A DNA stretch of 64,000 bases from assembly GCF_030816895.1 (NCBI RefSeq), contig NZ_JAUSYL010000001.1:1240001-1304000 (forward strand), in the 5' to 3' direction. Below, piece after piece: positions 46,825 to 55,488 of the stretch. Source of the DNA: Clavibacter sp. B3I6 (GTDB taxonomy: Bacteria; Actinomycetota; Actinomycetes; Actinomycetales; Microbacteriaceae). The notes beneath the pieces are model-generated. The model saw only the letters and a program-made list of their open reading frames with translations. It did no database searches and had not been told where the DNA came from. How positions within the stretch are numbered: the stretch's first letter is position 1; the number at the start of each line of letters is the position of its first letter. A program made the position numbers and the translations under genes.

Positions 46825-49077
46825 TCAGCCCTCCGTGCCGGGCGCGGGCGCGGCCGGCGGGGCGGGAGCCGCCGGGGCTGCCGGTGCCGCGGGGGCGCTG
46901 GGCGCCGTCGGCGCGGCGGACTGCGTCGGCTTCGGCGCCGGGGCCACGTACGGCCGCTTCGTCAACGTGCTGGCCGGCGCGGGGAAGCCCTCGGCCGGGT
47001 AGCGGTCGTCGATGAAGGTCTGCAGCGGCTTGAAGATGCGGTGGCGGGCGGTGTCCGCGGCCGCGCCGTTGAGCACGTTGCGACGCATCGGAGCGAAGCC
47101 CTCCACGTTGCCGACCCAGACGGCGGTGGTGACCTCGGTGGACGACCCGACGAACCAGGTGTCCTTCGCGCGGTCCGTGGTTCCCGTCTTGCCCATGATC
47201 TCGGTGCCGTCGCGCGGGTTCGACGCGGCGCCCGTGCCGCCCATGACGGCCTTCAGGGCGAAGGCGGCCGTGTTGGCGACCTCGGGGCTCATGGCCTGGG
47301 CGCACTGGCTCTTCGGCGTGACGAGCTCGGAGTCGTCCGGGAGCACGACCTTGTCGATCGCGATCGGCGGGCACATCGTGCCCTGATTGGCGACGGAGGC
47401 GAACGCAGTAGCCATCTGGAGCGGCGCGACGGTGTTTCCGCCCGATCCGACGACGTCGGACGGGAAGCTCGACAGCTCCCGCTTGTCCGCGTTGTACGCG
47501 CCCATGTCCGTCGCCGTCTGGCTGATCTCGCACAGGTCCAGCTGGCTCGCCATCGCGACGAACGCGGAGTTGACGGAGGCGACCGTCGCGGCCAGCACGT
47601 TCTGGTTCGAGGTGGCACCGGTGTTGGTGTCGTTCGTGACCTTGTAGTCCGGGGACCCCGCGAGGTTGTCGCCGCACCGGGTGAACTCGCTGGCCGACCA
47701 GGTCGTCTTCGACGCGTTCACCGTCTGGTAGATCGACTTGCCGCTCTTCAGCCAGTCGACCAGCGTGAAGATCTTGTACGTCGACCCCACCTGGAAGCCG
47801 GCGGAGCCGCCGTGCGCCTTGTCGGCCCCGTAGTTGATCTCGGTCACCCCGGGCTGGTCCTGCGCGACCCCGTAGTCGGTGTTCTGCGCCATCGCGATGA
47901 CGCGGCCGGTCTTCACCTCACGGGAGACGACGGATCCGCCGATCTTCGTGAAGCGCGCCGTGGTGGGCACCTGCTTGCGCATCTGCTCGGCGGCGTTCGC
48001 CTGGATGTCGAGGTCGAGGGTCGTGTACACCTGCAGGCCGCCGCGCTTCAGCAGCGCGTCGCGGTCGGCGGCGGTCTCGCCGAACTCGGCGTTGGTGAGG
48101 ATCTCGTTCTTCACGTAGTCGCAGAAGTAGGCGGCCGAGATCGGGTTCGCCTGGATGCAGCCGCTCGTGGAGGGCGTGATCGTGGGCGTGACCGGCGCGG
48201 CGGCGGCCACGTCGTGCTGCTCCTGCGTGATCTTCTGCTCCTTGAGCATGTTGGCCAGCAGGAGGTCGCGACGCTCCTTGTTGCGCTCGAGGTTGTCCGG
48301 GTTGTCGATCTTGAAGATCTCGGGGGCGTTGACGGTCGCGATGAGGCTCGCGGCCTGCTCGAGGGTGAGGTCCGCCGCGGAGACGTTGAAGTAGTAGCGC
48401 GCCGCCGACTCGATGCCGTAGACCCGGCTGCCGAAGTTCGCGATGTTGAGGTAGGCGAGGAGGATCTCGTTCTTGGAGTACTTCTTCTCCACCCCGATCG
48501 CCATCCGCATCTCCTTGAGCTTGCGGGGCATGTCGGGCTGGGTCGCCTCGGTGAACGCCTTGCGACCCTCGGCCTGCGTGGCCTCGTCGGAGGAGTCGAC
48601 CATGTTCTGGGCCTTCTGCACCAGGACGTTGCGGACGTACTGCATCGTGATGGTGGAGGCGCCCGACTGGACCTCCTTGTTGAGCACGTTCTGCGCGAGC
48701 GCGCGCGCGGCGGACAGCACGTCGACGCCGCCGTGCTCGTAGTAGCGGGGGTCCTCGGTCGCGATCGCGGCATCCTTCGCGAACGGTGAGACGGCCTCCC
48801 ACGGCACCTCCTCGCGGTCCTGCGAGAAGAACTCGGCGAACGGCACCTGCTGGTCGCCCTGCTTGGCGTACAGGACCGTCTTCTGCGCGAGGTTGTCGAT
48901 CTGCAGGTTGTCCGGGATGTCCTCGAACACGCCGATGGTGCTGTTGGCCGCGATGCCCGAGACGGCGATGGCAGGGGTGACCATGGCGGCGACGAGGACG
49001 CCGGCGATCGTGCTCATGCCGACGAGTCCGAGGAACGCGCCCAACCGGGTCGAGATGGTCAGGTCAGTTTTCCTCAT
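46825..49077 (-). CDS. Class A penicillin-binding protein without PASTA domains
   Basis: A 750-residue paralogue of the PBP at 41732. The anchor is at about 12-36. The GT51 motif is EDPRYYEHGG near 109, and the transpeptidase has Ser432 in STYK, an SVN motif, and KTGTT near 630. The last 50 residues are an Ala/Pro-rich tail in place of PASTA domains. No ribosome site precedes the ATG; TTAGATT lies about 6 bases before it, so a leaderless transcript is possible. Confidence 0.92.
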   Translation of the reverse strand: MRKTDLTISTRLGAFLGLVGMSTIAGVLVAAMVTPAIAVSGIAANSTIGVFEDIPDNLQIDNLAQKTVLYAKQGDQQVPFAEFFSQDREEVPWEAVSPFAKDAAIATEDPRYYEHGGVDVLSAARALAQNVLNKEVQSGASTITMQYVRNVLVQKAQNMVDSSDEATQAEGRKAFTEATQPDMPRKLKEMRMAIGVEKKYSKNEILLAYLNIANFGSRVYGIESAARYYFNVSAADLTLEQAASLIATVNAPEIFKIDNPDNLERNKERRDLLLANMLKEQKITQEQHDVAAAAPVTPTITPSTSGCIQANPISAAYFCDYVKNEILTNAEFGETAADRDALLKRGGLQVYTTLDLDIQANAAEQMRKQVPTTARFTKIGGSVVSREVKTGRVIAMAQNTDYGVAQDQPGVTEINYGADKAHGGSAGFQVGSTYKIFTLVDWLKSGKSIYQTVNASKTTWSASEFTRCGDNLAGSPDYKVTNDTNTGATSNQNVLAATVASVNSAFVAMASQLDLCEISQTATDMGAYNADKRELSSFPSDVVGSGGNTVAPLQMATAFASVANQGTMCPPIAIDKVVLPDDSELVTPKSQCAQAMSPEVANTAAFALKAVMGGTGAASNPRDGTEIMGKTGTTDRAKDTWFVGSSTEVTTAVWVGNVEGFAPMRRNVLNGAAADTARHRIFKPLQTFIDDRYPAEGFPAPASTLTKRPYVAPAPKPTQSAAPTAPSAPAAPAAPAAPAPPAAPAPGTEG

Positions 49078-49169
49078 GATACGAATCTAACCCGAGCTCG
49101 GAGGCGCCGCGTCCGCCTCAGGGAGGGTCTCAGCTGCCCGTGGCCGAAATGTGATGAGTGCACGTACGG

Positions 49170-50201
49170 TCAGGCGGCGCGGGCTGCAGAGGCCGCCAGG
49201 TCGCGCACCGTCTCGAGGGTCCGGATGCGGTGCTCGAGCGTCGTCGACGACGGCGCGACGATGAGCTCGTCCGCCCCCGTGCTGGTCAGCAGCCGCTCCA
49301 GCCCGATCCGCACGGCCTCGGGCGAGCCGATGGCCTGGCGTCGGTTCCGGGCGCCGATGATCTCGCGCTCCAGGTCGCTGAAGCGGTAGGCGGCGGCCTC
49401 CTCGGGATCCACCGGCTGCGGCTTCCCGCCCTGGCGCATGCGGAGGAACGTGATGCTGCCGGCCCGGGACTCCCGGTCGACGACCTCGGGGTCCTCGTCG
49501 GCGATGACGCTCACCGCGATGGCGCTGTGCGGCGAAGCGAGGTCGTCGCTCGGGCGGAACCGCTCGCGGTACGTCGCGAGGGCCTGCTCCGTGCGGTCGC
49601 CCGCGAAGTGGTGCGCGAACGCGAAGCGGATCCCGAGGGCGGCGGCGACCTGCGCGGAGTACCCGCTGGATCCGAGGAGCCATATCTGCGGCGCGTCGCC
49701 GAGCCCGGGGACCGCCGTGATGCCGCGCAGCGGGTTGTCGGCCGCCATGGCGCCCGTGAAGAAGCCCACCAGGTCGAGCAGCTGCTGCGGGAAGTCGTCG
49801 ACCCCGAGGCCGGCCTCGCTGCGGCGGAGCGCCATCGCGGTCGCGCCGTCCGTGCCCGGCGCCCGGCCGACGCCGAGGTCGATCCGGTCGCCGTAGAGCG
49901 CGCGGAGCGTGCCGAACTGCTCGGCGACGACGAGCGGGGTGTGGTTCGGGAGCATGACGCCGCCGCTGCCAACCCGGATCGTGGAGGTGCGCGCGGCGAT
50001 GCCCGCGATCAGCACGGCGGGCGCGGAGCTCGCGATCCCCGGCATGCCGTGGTGCTCCGCCACCCAGAAGCGCGAGTACCCGGCGGACTCGGCGGCCTGC
50101 GCGAGGCGGATGCTGCCCGCGACGGCGTCGGCGTTGGTGCCGCCGAAGGGGCGTGGGGCGAGGTCGAGGACGTCGAGCGGGACACGGTCGAGGTGGGTCA
50201 C
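49170..50201 (-). CDS. LLM class flavin-dependent oxidoreductase
   Basis: A 343-residue luciferase-like monooxygenase with a TIM-barrel fold. Motifs are [19 protein letters not shown] and [23 protein letters not shown], followed by GRAPGTDG and [13 protein letters not shown] or F420 could be the cofactor; the EHH motif and lack of an F420 signature favour FMN. The start at GTG 50201 gives the normal N-terminus; the frame opens upstream at 50360. The substrate is unknown. Confidence 0.87.
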   Translation of the reverse strand: MTHLDRVPLDVLDLAPRPFGGTNADAVAGSIRLAQAAESAGYSRFWVAEHHGMPGIASSAPAVLIAGIAARTSTIRVGSGGVMLPNHTPLVVAEQFGTLRALYGDRIDLGVGRAPGTDGATAMALRRSEAGLGVDDFPQQLLDLVGFFTGAMAADNPLRGITAVPGLGDAPQIWLLGSSGYSAQVAAALGIRFAFAHHFAGDRTEQALATYRERFRPSDDLASPHSAIAVSVIADEDPEVVDRESRAGSITFLRMRQGGKPQPVDPEEAAAYRFSDLEREIIGARNRRQAIGSPEAVRIGLERLLTSTGADELIVAPSSTTLEHRIRTLETVRDLAASAARAA

Positions 50202-50269
50202 CCCGATGCAACGGGGCGTGTCGGGAGCGCATTCCCGCTTCCACGGCGCGTTGCTAGGCTGCGCCCGCC

Positions 50270-50809
50270 ATGGACCCCGCCTCTCCCGCTCCCCCGTCGC
50301 GGCGTCCGCGGCAGGCCGCGTCGGATCAGGGCGTCCGCGCACCGTCCCCCTGGAGCGCACGCCGCGACCGTGCGCGGCGGAGGCTCCGCCGCCGACAGGC
50401 CGCGGCGCTCCTCGTGGCGTACCTCGCCCTCGTCGGGCTCGTCACGCTCACGCCCGACAGCGTCGACCGCGGCGCATACCCGTACCTGATGCGCGGCGTG
50501 CTCCTGGTGCAGCACCACGGGTTCCCGGGGTTCCGCTACTCGATGATCGAGGAGGTCGCCAACGTCGCCCTGTTCGCGCCGCTCGGCATGCTCGGCGTCC
50601 TGGCGGTGGGACCGCGCAGGTGGTGGTTCGTCGCGCTCACGGCCACCGGGCTGTCCGCAGGAGTCGAGCTGACCCAGGGCGCGCTCCTCCCGGCCCGCGT
50701 GGCCTCGGTCACGGACGTGGCGGCGAACGGCCTCGGGGCCGTGCTGGGCGCCGCGTTCGCCGCGGTCGTCGCCCTCCGGACGCGACGACGCGGGCGGCTC
50801 CGGTCGTGA
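50270..50809 (+). CDS. VanZ-like membrane protein
   Basis: A 179-residue protein with an Arg-rich cytoplasmic N-terminus of about 45 residues and four hydrophobic segments. [31 protein letters not shown], the Glu in [11 protein letters not shown] and the [15 protein letters not shown] stretch match the VanZ family. VanZ gives low-level teicoplanin resistance in enterococci, but most actinobacterial homologues have unknown roles. It is divergent from the LLM gene. Confidence 0.85.
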   Translation: MDPASPAPPSRRPRQAASDQGVRAPSPWSARRDRARRRLRRRQAAALLVAYLALVGLVTLTPDSVDRGAYPYLMRGVLLVQHHGFPGFRYSMIEEVANVALFAPLGMLGVLAVGPRRWWFVALTATGLSAGVELTQGALLPARVASVTDVAANGLGAVLGAAFAAVVALRTRRRGRLRS

Positions 50810-50848
50810 TCGGATCCGCCCGCGTCGGGGCTCATGCGGTGCCGGGGG

Positions 50849-51391
50849 TCAGGACGCGCGGCGACGACGGGCCGTCGCGATGCCCGCGGCAGCGGCGCCG
50901 GCGAGGAGCAGGCCGCCGCCGGTGATGGCGAGGCCGGTCGGCAGGGTGCCGCCCGTGATGGGGAGCGAGCCGCTCTCCGCGGCGGTGCGCGCGCTGGCGG
51001 GCACCACGGAGACGAGGCCGCACCAGTGGTCGCCGGACGCGGCGGTCTCATTGGCGCGCCACACGCCGGTGGCCGTCGTGGGCACGACGAGCGTGCCGGA
51101 GACCGAGCCGTCGGCCGCGGCGGTGGCGGACGCGGCCGGGTCGCCCGCGACGGCGGGCGCGCCGGTCGAGGCGGCCAGGCGGAGGGCGACGGTCTCCCCC
51201 GCCTGGAACGAGCCGGCGGCGCCGGTGATCGTGACGGACTCGCCGGGTGCGACGGCCGCGGGCGTGACGGTCATCCCGCCGCAGGCGATGGAGGAGTCCT
51301 TGGGGACGTAGTTCTCCGCCTGTGCGGCGAGAGGGGCGGAAACGGTGATCGCGAGCGCGACGAACGCGCCCGCCAGGGTCTTGGCGAGCAT
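50849..51391 (-). CDS. Secreted LPxTG-type surface protein (small)
   Basis: A 180-residue exported protein. A signal peptide ends near residue 25 (AQA-E). One Ig-like domain has PGESVTITGAAGSF and a paired Cys arrangement (near 37 and 124). The C-terminus has LPITG at 143-147, a hydrophobic helix and an RRRR tail, which is a complete sortase sorting signal. It resembles the neighbour at 51697 in layout. No sortase is in the window. Confidence 0.82.
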   Translation of the reverse strand: MLAKTLAGAFVALAITVSAPLAAQAENYVPKDSSIACGGMTVTPAAVAPGESVTITGAAGSFQAGETVALRLAASTGAPAVAGDPAASATAAADGSVSGTLVVPTTATGVWRANETAASGDHWCGLVSVVPASARTAAESGSLPITGGTLPTGLAITGGGLLLAGAAAAGIATARRRRAS

Positions 51392-51696
51392 CTCGGGTGT
51401 GCCTTCACTTTTACGCCCGAGACGGACGTGCGGGGGCACGACGGGTATCGCCTCGGGGCGGTGGTGTCCGCGGCGCGCGATTTCGGGTCGGCGCCTTCAG
51501 GCAGACAGCGGGTCGGGTAAACCCACGAGGGCGATGCTAGCGGCGTACGAGGCCCGCACGAAGGCGCACGGGCGGGATGGACCCCGGACTGGGGTCACGG
51601 GACCCCGGAGACGGCGGAAGGCCCCGAGGCGTGAGCCTCGGGGCCTTCCGTCGCACCGCTCCGGAGGGAGTCAGGCGACGCGGGTCATGATGCGGA
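51392..51696. other. Intergenic region, 305 bases, with terminator
   Basis: This separates two same-strand LPxTG genes. It holds the terminator at 51615-51650 and the promoter region of the 51391 gene, where GAAGG lies about ten bases before its ATG. No other gene is visible. Confidence 0.6.
51615..51650. terminator. Terminator after the second LPxTG gene
   Basis: A perfect 16-bp stem (51615-51630 with 51635-51650) with loop GTGA lies 47 bases after the stop of the gene at 51697. Confidence 0.85.
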
Positions 51697-52287
51697 TCAG
51701 ACCGTGGTGCGCTGGCGACGGACCGTCGCGAGGACCGCGACGAGCGCGGCGCCGAGCAGCAGCAGGCCGCCACCCGTCCAGATCAGGACGACGGGGAGCT
51801 GGCCGCCGGTGACGGGCAGGCCCGCCGAGGCGTCCGTGGTCGAGCCGGAGCCGCCGGTCGCGGTGCCGGAGCCGGCGGCCGCGACGACCGAGATCGTGGT
51901 GGAGACGGTGTTGCCCTCGGTGTCGGTGCCGGTGAGGGCGTAGGAGCCCGACGCGGAACCGGCGGGCAGCGTGACGGTGACGCGGAGGCCGCCGGCGCTG
52001 GTCGAGTTTTTCGTGATGGAGTTGCTCGTCACGGCCATGGGGGCCGTGCGGAACGAGGCGAGCGTCGCGTTGGCCGCGTTCTCACCGGTGATGGTGATGC
52101 TGACCGGGACGCTGGGCGCGAAGGAGCCGTCCGCGAAGGACAGCACCGTGCTCTGGCCGGGCGCGACGGTCGGGTCGCTGACCGTGACGCCGCCCTCGGG
52201 CGTGTAGGGCGCAGCCGTGGCAGCGGTGGAGACGGTGAACGTCGCGGCGAGAGCGATGGCCGCTCCGGCGAGGATCTTCTTGAGCAT
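51697..52287 (-). CDS. Secreted LPxTG-type surface protein (large)
   Basis: A 196-residue exported protein. The signal peptide ends near residue 26 (ATA-A). An Ig-like domain has DPTVAPGQSTVLSF and a GSFAPSVPVSITITG strand pattern, as in other actinobacterial surface proteins. Ser/Thr/Gly-rich linkers lead to LPVTG at 157-161, a hydrophobic helix and an RRQR tail. The ATG at 52287 has GGGGGAA upstream. It follows the DUF4012 gene on the same strand. Confidence 0.82.
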   Translation of the reverse strand: MLKKILAGAAIALAATFTVSTAATAAPYTPEGGVTVSDPTVAPGQSTVLSFADGSFAPSVPVSITITGENAANATLASFRTAPMAVTSNSITKNSTSAGGLRVTVTLPAGSASGSYALTGTDTEGNTVSTTISVVAAAGSGTATGGSGSTTDASAGLPVTGGQLPVVLIWTGGGLLLLGAALVAVLATVRRQRTTV

Positions 52288-52373
52288 GTGGTTCCCCCTG
52301 TATGAGTGTTTCTGGTGCACAGGGGCACGGAACGGACTCGGGTCCGCCGTCGATCATTCCCCCACGGGGAAGA

Positions 52374-54179
52374 CTACTGGGACGTGTCGCAGGACAGCGA
52401 GCGGAATTGTGTTGCGATCGTGTTAATGACCGGGGTGGTGACGATGGAGAGCGGGGTGTCGGTCCTTTTGTCCCCCAGCGTGTCCACGGAGATGCGGACC
52501 TCCTGGCCGGGCGCCAGCGTGACCTCGACCTGCGCGACCGCGCGGCCGCCCACCACCTCGGGCTGGAACGGAGCGTCCTGGCCGTCGATCTCCACCCTCA
52601 GCGGCACCGTGCCGGGCGGCCCGTAGACCGCCACGCGCGTCTTGATGTCGCCGGGCGCGACGCCGTAGACGCCTCCACCCGTGACCAGGAACGGCAGCGT
52701 GGCCGCGTCGGCCGGGGCCGTGGACCCGAGGACGACCTCCGTGCGGTAGTCCGGGCGACCGTCGTCGCGGCACATCGCCATGGCCTGCGTGGTCGCGAGG
52801 GTGAGGAAGTAGTCCATCTTCGCGCCGGTCGCGTCGTTGAGGAACACGCCGAAGACCGTCGACTCGTCGTTGTCACCGGGCAGCGAGCCCTCGAACGTCG
52901 TGCCCGCGAGGGTCGCCTGCTCGTCGGGCCGCGAGTTCCAGATGAGGATGCGACGCTCCTCGGCGGCGTGGCCGAGCGCGGTGACCAGGGCGGCCGGGTC
53001 GACGTCGCCGGTCGAGATCCGGGAGAACACGGAGTCGGCCACGCTCGCGAACACGGCGTCCTGCATGTCCGGATCCGGGTAGCGGAGGTAGACGTCGTGC
53101 AGGAGCAGGTCCACCGCGTCCTCGGAGCGGAGCACGTCCCCGGTGGCGAGGGTGATGGGCCCCGTGGCCTCCAGCAGGTAGGCGAGCGCGACCGGATCGA
53201 TGCTGATGACGCCGTCCACCGCCTCGCCGTACTTGAGCCGCCACATCTCCGCTGCGAGGGGCGCTGCCTGCGGATACTCGGGAGTCAGCGTGACGTCCTG
53301 CATGTAGCGGCCCGTGATGTTGCCGTACAGGCCGGCGGTCTGCGGATCCAACGGCAGCACCGGCTCCGCCAGCTTCGGGAACCCGCGGGCCGAGTCCTGC
53401 TGGGCGAGCGAGAAGGCCCCGTCGCCCGTGCGGATCAGTGCCAGGGCGCCCGGGATGCCGCCCGTGGAGCGGACCTCGGCGTTGTTCTGGAACATCATGA
53501 GGTAGCTGCGGTCCCCGTCGGCGCCGAGCATGGCGGGCGCCAGGTCGGTGACGTGGCGGACGACGGCGAGGGTCTCCGCCGCCTTGCCGACCGTCTCCCG
53601 GAGGCGCGACACCGCCTCGGCGACCGGGCGGACCGTGCCGCCGGTGTCGATGGCGGTCACGTCGGCGAGGGCGGCGTCGAGCGCGTCGTCGGCCTGCCGG
53701 ACGGGCTCCTGCGCGGCGACGATCGGGTCGAGGTCGAGCCGCCCGTCCTTCGGCGTGAGGGCGCTGACGTCGAGCGACCCGGCGATCCCGACGACCGGCT
53801 CGAGGGCGTCGCCGCCGATGCGGTCGACGATCCCCGAGATCTCGCGGAAGGCCCGGAGGTTCGGGCCGAGCAGGGGTACGTGCTCGGTGACGGCCCAGAC
53901 GGGATCGCCCGTCAGCGACACCGCGCGCCCCGAGTGCTCGCGGAGCTGGGCGACGCTCGATGCGGCGCCGGAGGAGTCGCCGGCGAGGAGGTCCCGCTGC
54001 ACGGAGGACGCGAGCGGCACGGCCTGCTCGAGCTCGCCGCGGGCGAGGAGGGCCCGGGCGGCGATCCACACGATCCAGAGCAGCAGGAGGACGGCGACGA
54101 CCGCGCCGGCGACCGTGAGGACGCGGCGACGGGTCCACGGGCGCCGCGGCGACCGTGCGACGTCGGTCACGGGGGTCAC
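52374..54179 (-). CDS. DUF4012 domain-containing membrane protein
   Basis: A 601-residue protein with one membrane anchor at about 19-44 and a large extracellular part. The DUF4012 region covers about 180-470 with YLMMFQNNAEVRSTGGIPGA, RYMQDVTLTPEYP, GVISIDPVALAYLL and VYLRYPD. This family is common beside exopolysaccharide genes in actinobacteria, with unproven function. The GTG start overlaps the stop of the gene at 54176 by four bases, so they are likely coupled. Confidence 0.9.
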   Translation of the reverse strand: MTPVTDVARSPRRPWTRRRVLTVAGAVVAVLLLLWIVWIAARALLARGELEQAVPLASSVQRDLLAGDSSGAASSVAQLREHSGRAVSLTGDPVWAVTEHVPLLGPNLRAFREISGIVDRIGGDALEPVVGIAGSLDVSALTPKDGRLDLDPIVAAQEPVRQADDALDAALADVTAIDTGGTVRPVAEAVSRLRETVGKAAETLAVVRHVTDLAPAMLGADGDRSYLMMFQNNAEVRSTGGIPGALALIRTGDGAFSLAQQDSARGFPKLAEPVLPLDPQTAGLYGNITGRYMQDVTLTPEYPQAAPLAAEMWRLKYGEAVDGVISIDPVALAYLLEATGPITLATGDVLRSEDAVDLLLHDVYLRYPDPDMQDAVFASVADSVFSRISTGDVDPAALVTALGHAAEERRILIWNSRPDEQATLAGTTFEGSLPGDNDESTVFGVFLNDATGAKMDYFLTLATTQAMAMCRDDGRPDYRTEVVLGSTAPADAATLPFLVTGGGVYGVAPGDIKTRVAVYGPPGTVPLRVEIDGQDAPFQPEVVGGRAVAQVEVTLAPGQEVRISVDTLGDKRTDTPLSIVTTPVINTIATQFRSLSCDTSQ

Positions 54180-55258
54180 CAGGTGGCCCCTCCGTCGGTG
54201 GAGATGCTCACGGCGTCGCCGGTGAGGAGCCAGACGTCGTCACCGGCGGCCGAGATGGCCACGGATCCGCTCGTGGGGACGGCCGCCGCGCAGCCGAGGA
54301 CGCTCACGTCGCCCGAGGCGGGGACGATGCGGCCGATGCTGGTGCCCGCGCACGACTCCGCGGTGCCGGCCGTGAGGATCCCGTCCGCGCCGAGCGCGAC
54401 GGCGAGGGTGCCGGGCGCGTCGATGCGGCGGAAGTCGCCGCTGCCGGATCGGACGTGCAGCGCGCCCGAGCCGCAGAGGACCGCGGCCGCCTGGCCGCTC
54501 TCGACGGCCTGCACGGCGTCGTCGCAGGGCGCGTCCTGCTCGCCCTCCACGAGACGGACCGTGCCGGGCTCCTCCGGGTCGACGTAGGCGGTGGCCGCGG
54601 TCTGCGCGGGGGCGTCCCGCCAGAACTCGCCGCCGGTGAAGCTCTGCAGGGTGGTGCGGGAGCACGTGGCGGTGACGTCCGCGACGATGCCGCCGACGTC
54701 CGGGCTCTCCACCTGGAGGGCGAGGACGCGTCGGGCGTCGAACGTGCCCGTCGTGCGCGTGTCCCAGGTGCGTCCCTCGTCGATCGTGGTCTGGATGCGG
54801 GCGGGCTCGCCCGTGCAGGAACCGGCGGTCGTGCGCCAGGCGACCTCGGAGTTCCCTGCGGCCAGGAAGACCGTGGGCGCCGCGACGGTCGTGGCCGCGG
54901 GGGCGGACGGCGCGGGGGTCGGGGCGGGGGTCGGGGCGGGGGTCGGATCCGCGGCGGCGTCGGTGCTCGCGGAGGCGGACGGCGCCGGGGCGGAGGTGCT
55001 CGGTGCCGGTGATCCCTCCGTCCGGGTGACGGCGGCGGACACGAGGATCACGTCGATGACGAGGAACGCGACGGCGGCCGTGACGCCGACACCGGGGAGG
55101 AGGCGACCGAGCGGGCGGCGGCGGCGCGAGGCCCTGCCGGTGACCGCCATCGGCTTCCGGCCGTCGGGCGCGGTCCTAGCCACGCGCGGCTCCCCGGGCT
55201 CGGGGGTCGCGGGGGCCGGAGGGGCGTCCTCCGGAGCGGCGCGATCGCGCCTCGGCAT
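54176..55258 (-). CDS. Membrane-anchored extracellular protein, possible beta-propeller fold
   Basis: A 360-residue protein. A basic Arg/Pro-rich N-terminus leads to one anchor near 55-77, a Pro/Thr/Ala repeat linker (PAPTPAPTPAP), then an extracellular domain. IQTTIDEGRTWDTR and the final ISTDGGATW look like BNR/Asp-box repeats (S/T-x-D-x-G-x-T-W), which suggest a propeller. Six or more Cys residues may form disulfides. I cannot assign a function. It is directly coupled to DUF4012 (GTGA overlap). Confidence 0.78.
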   Translation of the reverse strand: MPRRDRAAPEDAPPAPATPEPGEPRVARTAPDGRKPMAVTGRASRRRRPLGRLLPGVGVTAAVAFLVIDVILVSAAVTRTEGSPAPSTSAPAPSASASTDAAADPTPAPTPAPTPAPSAPAATTVAAPTVFLAAGNSEVAWRTTAGSCTGEPARIQTTIDEGRTWDTRTTGTFDARRVLALQVESPDVGGIVADVTATCSRTTLQSFTGGEFWRDAPAQTAATAYVDPEEPGTVRLVEGEQDAPCDDAVQAVESGQAAAVLCGSGALHVRSGSGDFRRIDAPGTLAVALGADGILTAGTAESCAGTSIGRIVPASGDVSVLGCAAAVPTSGSVAISAAGDDVWLLTGDAVSISTDGGATW

Positions 55259-55488
55259 GAGCCGACATGGTGTCTCCCGGGGTGGCGGGCATCATGCGGC
55301 ACGCGGTCGGCCCTCCCTCGCGGGCGGCCGGGTCCGGTCCGCGCCCCGCCGACGAGCCGTGACCCGCTCCTGGGACGGAGCACGGGCCCGCGGTGCGCAC
55401 GCGGGGTGATGCGGGGTCGAGCGGTGGTGTCACCCGGATCGTACAGGCCCGCGCACGACGGCCCCGGACGACACGGGGATGCCGCGGG

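Noticed and set aside
50270..50809. Teicoplanin resistance gene
   Set aside because: It is VanZ-like only; no other van gene is present and the family is widespread with unknown roles.
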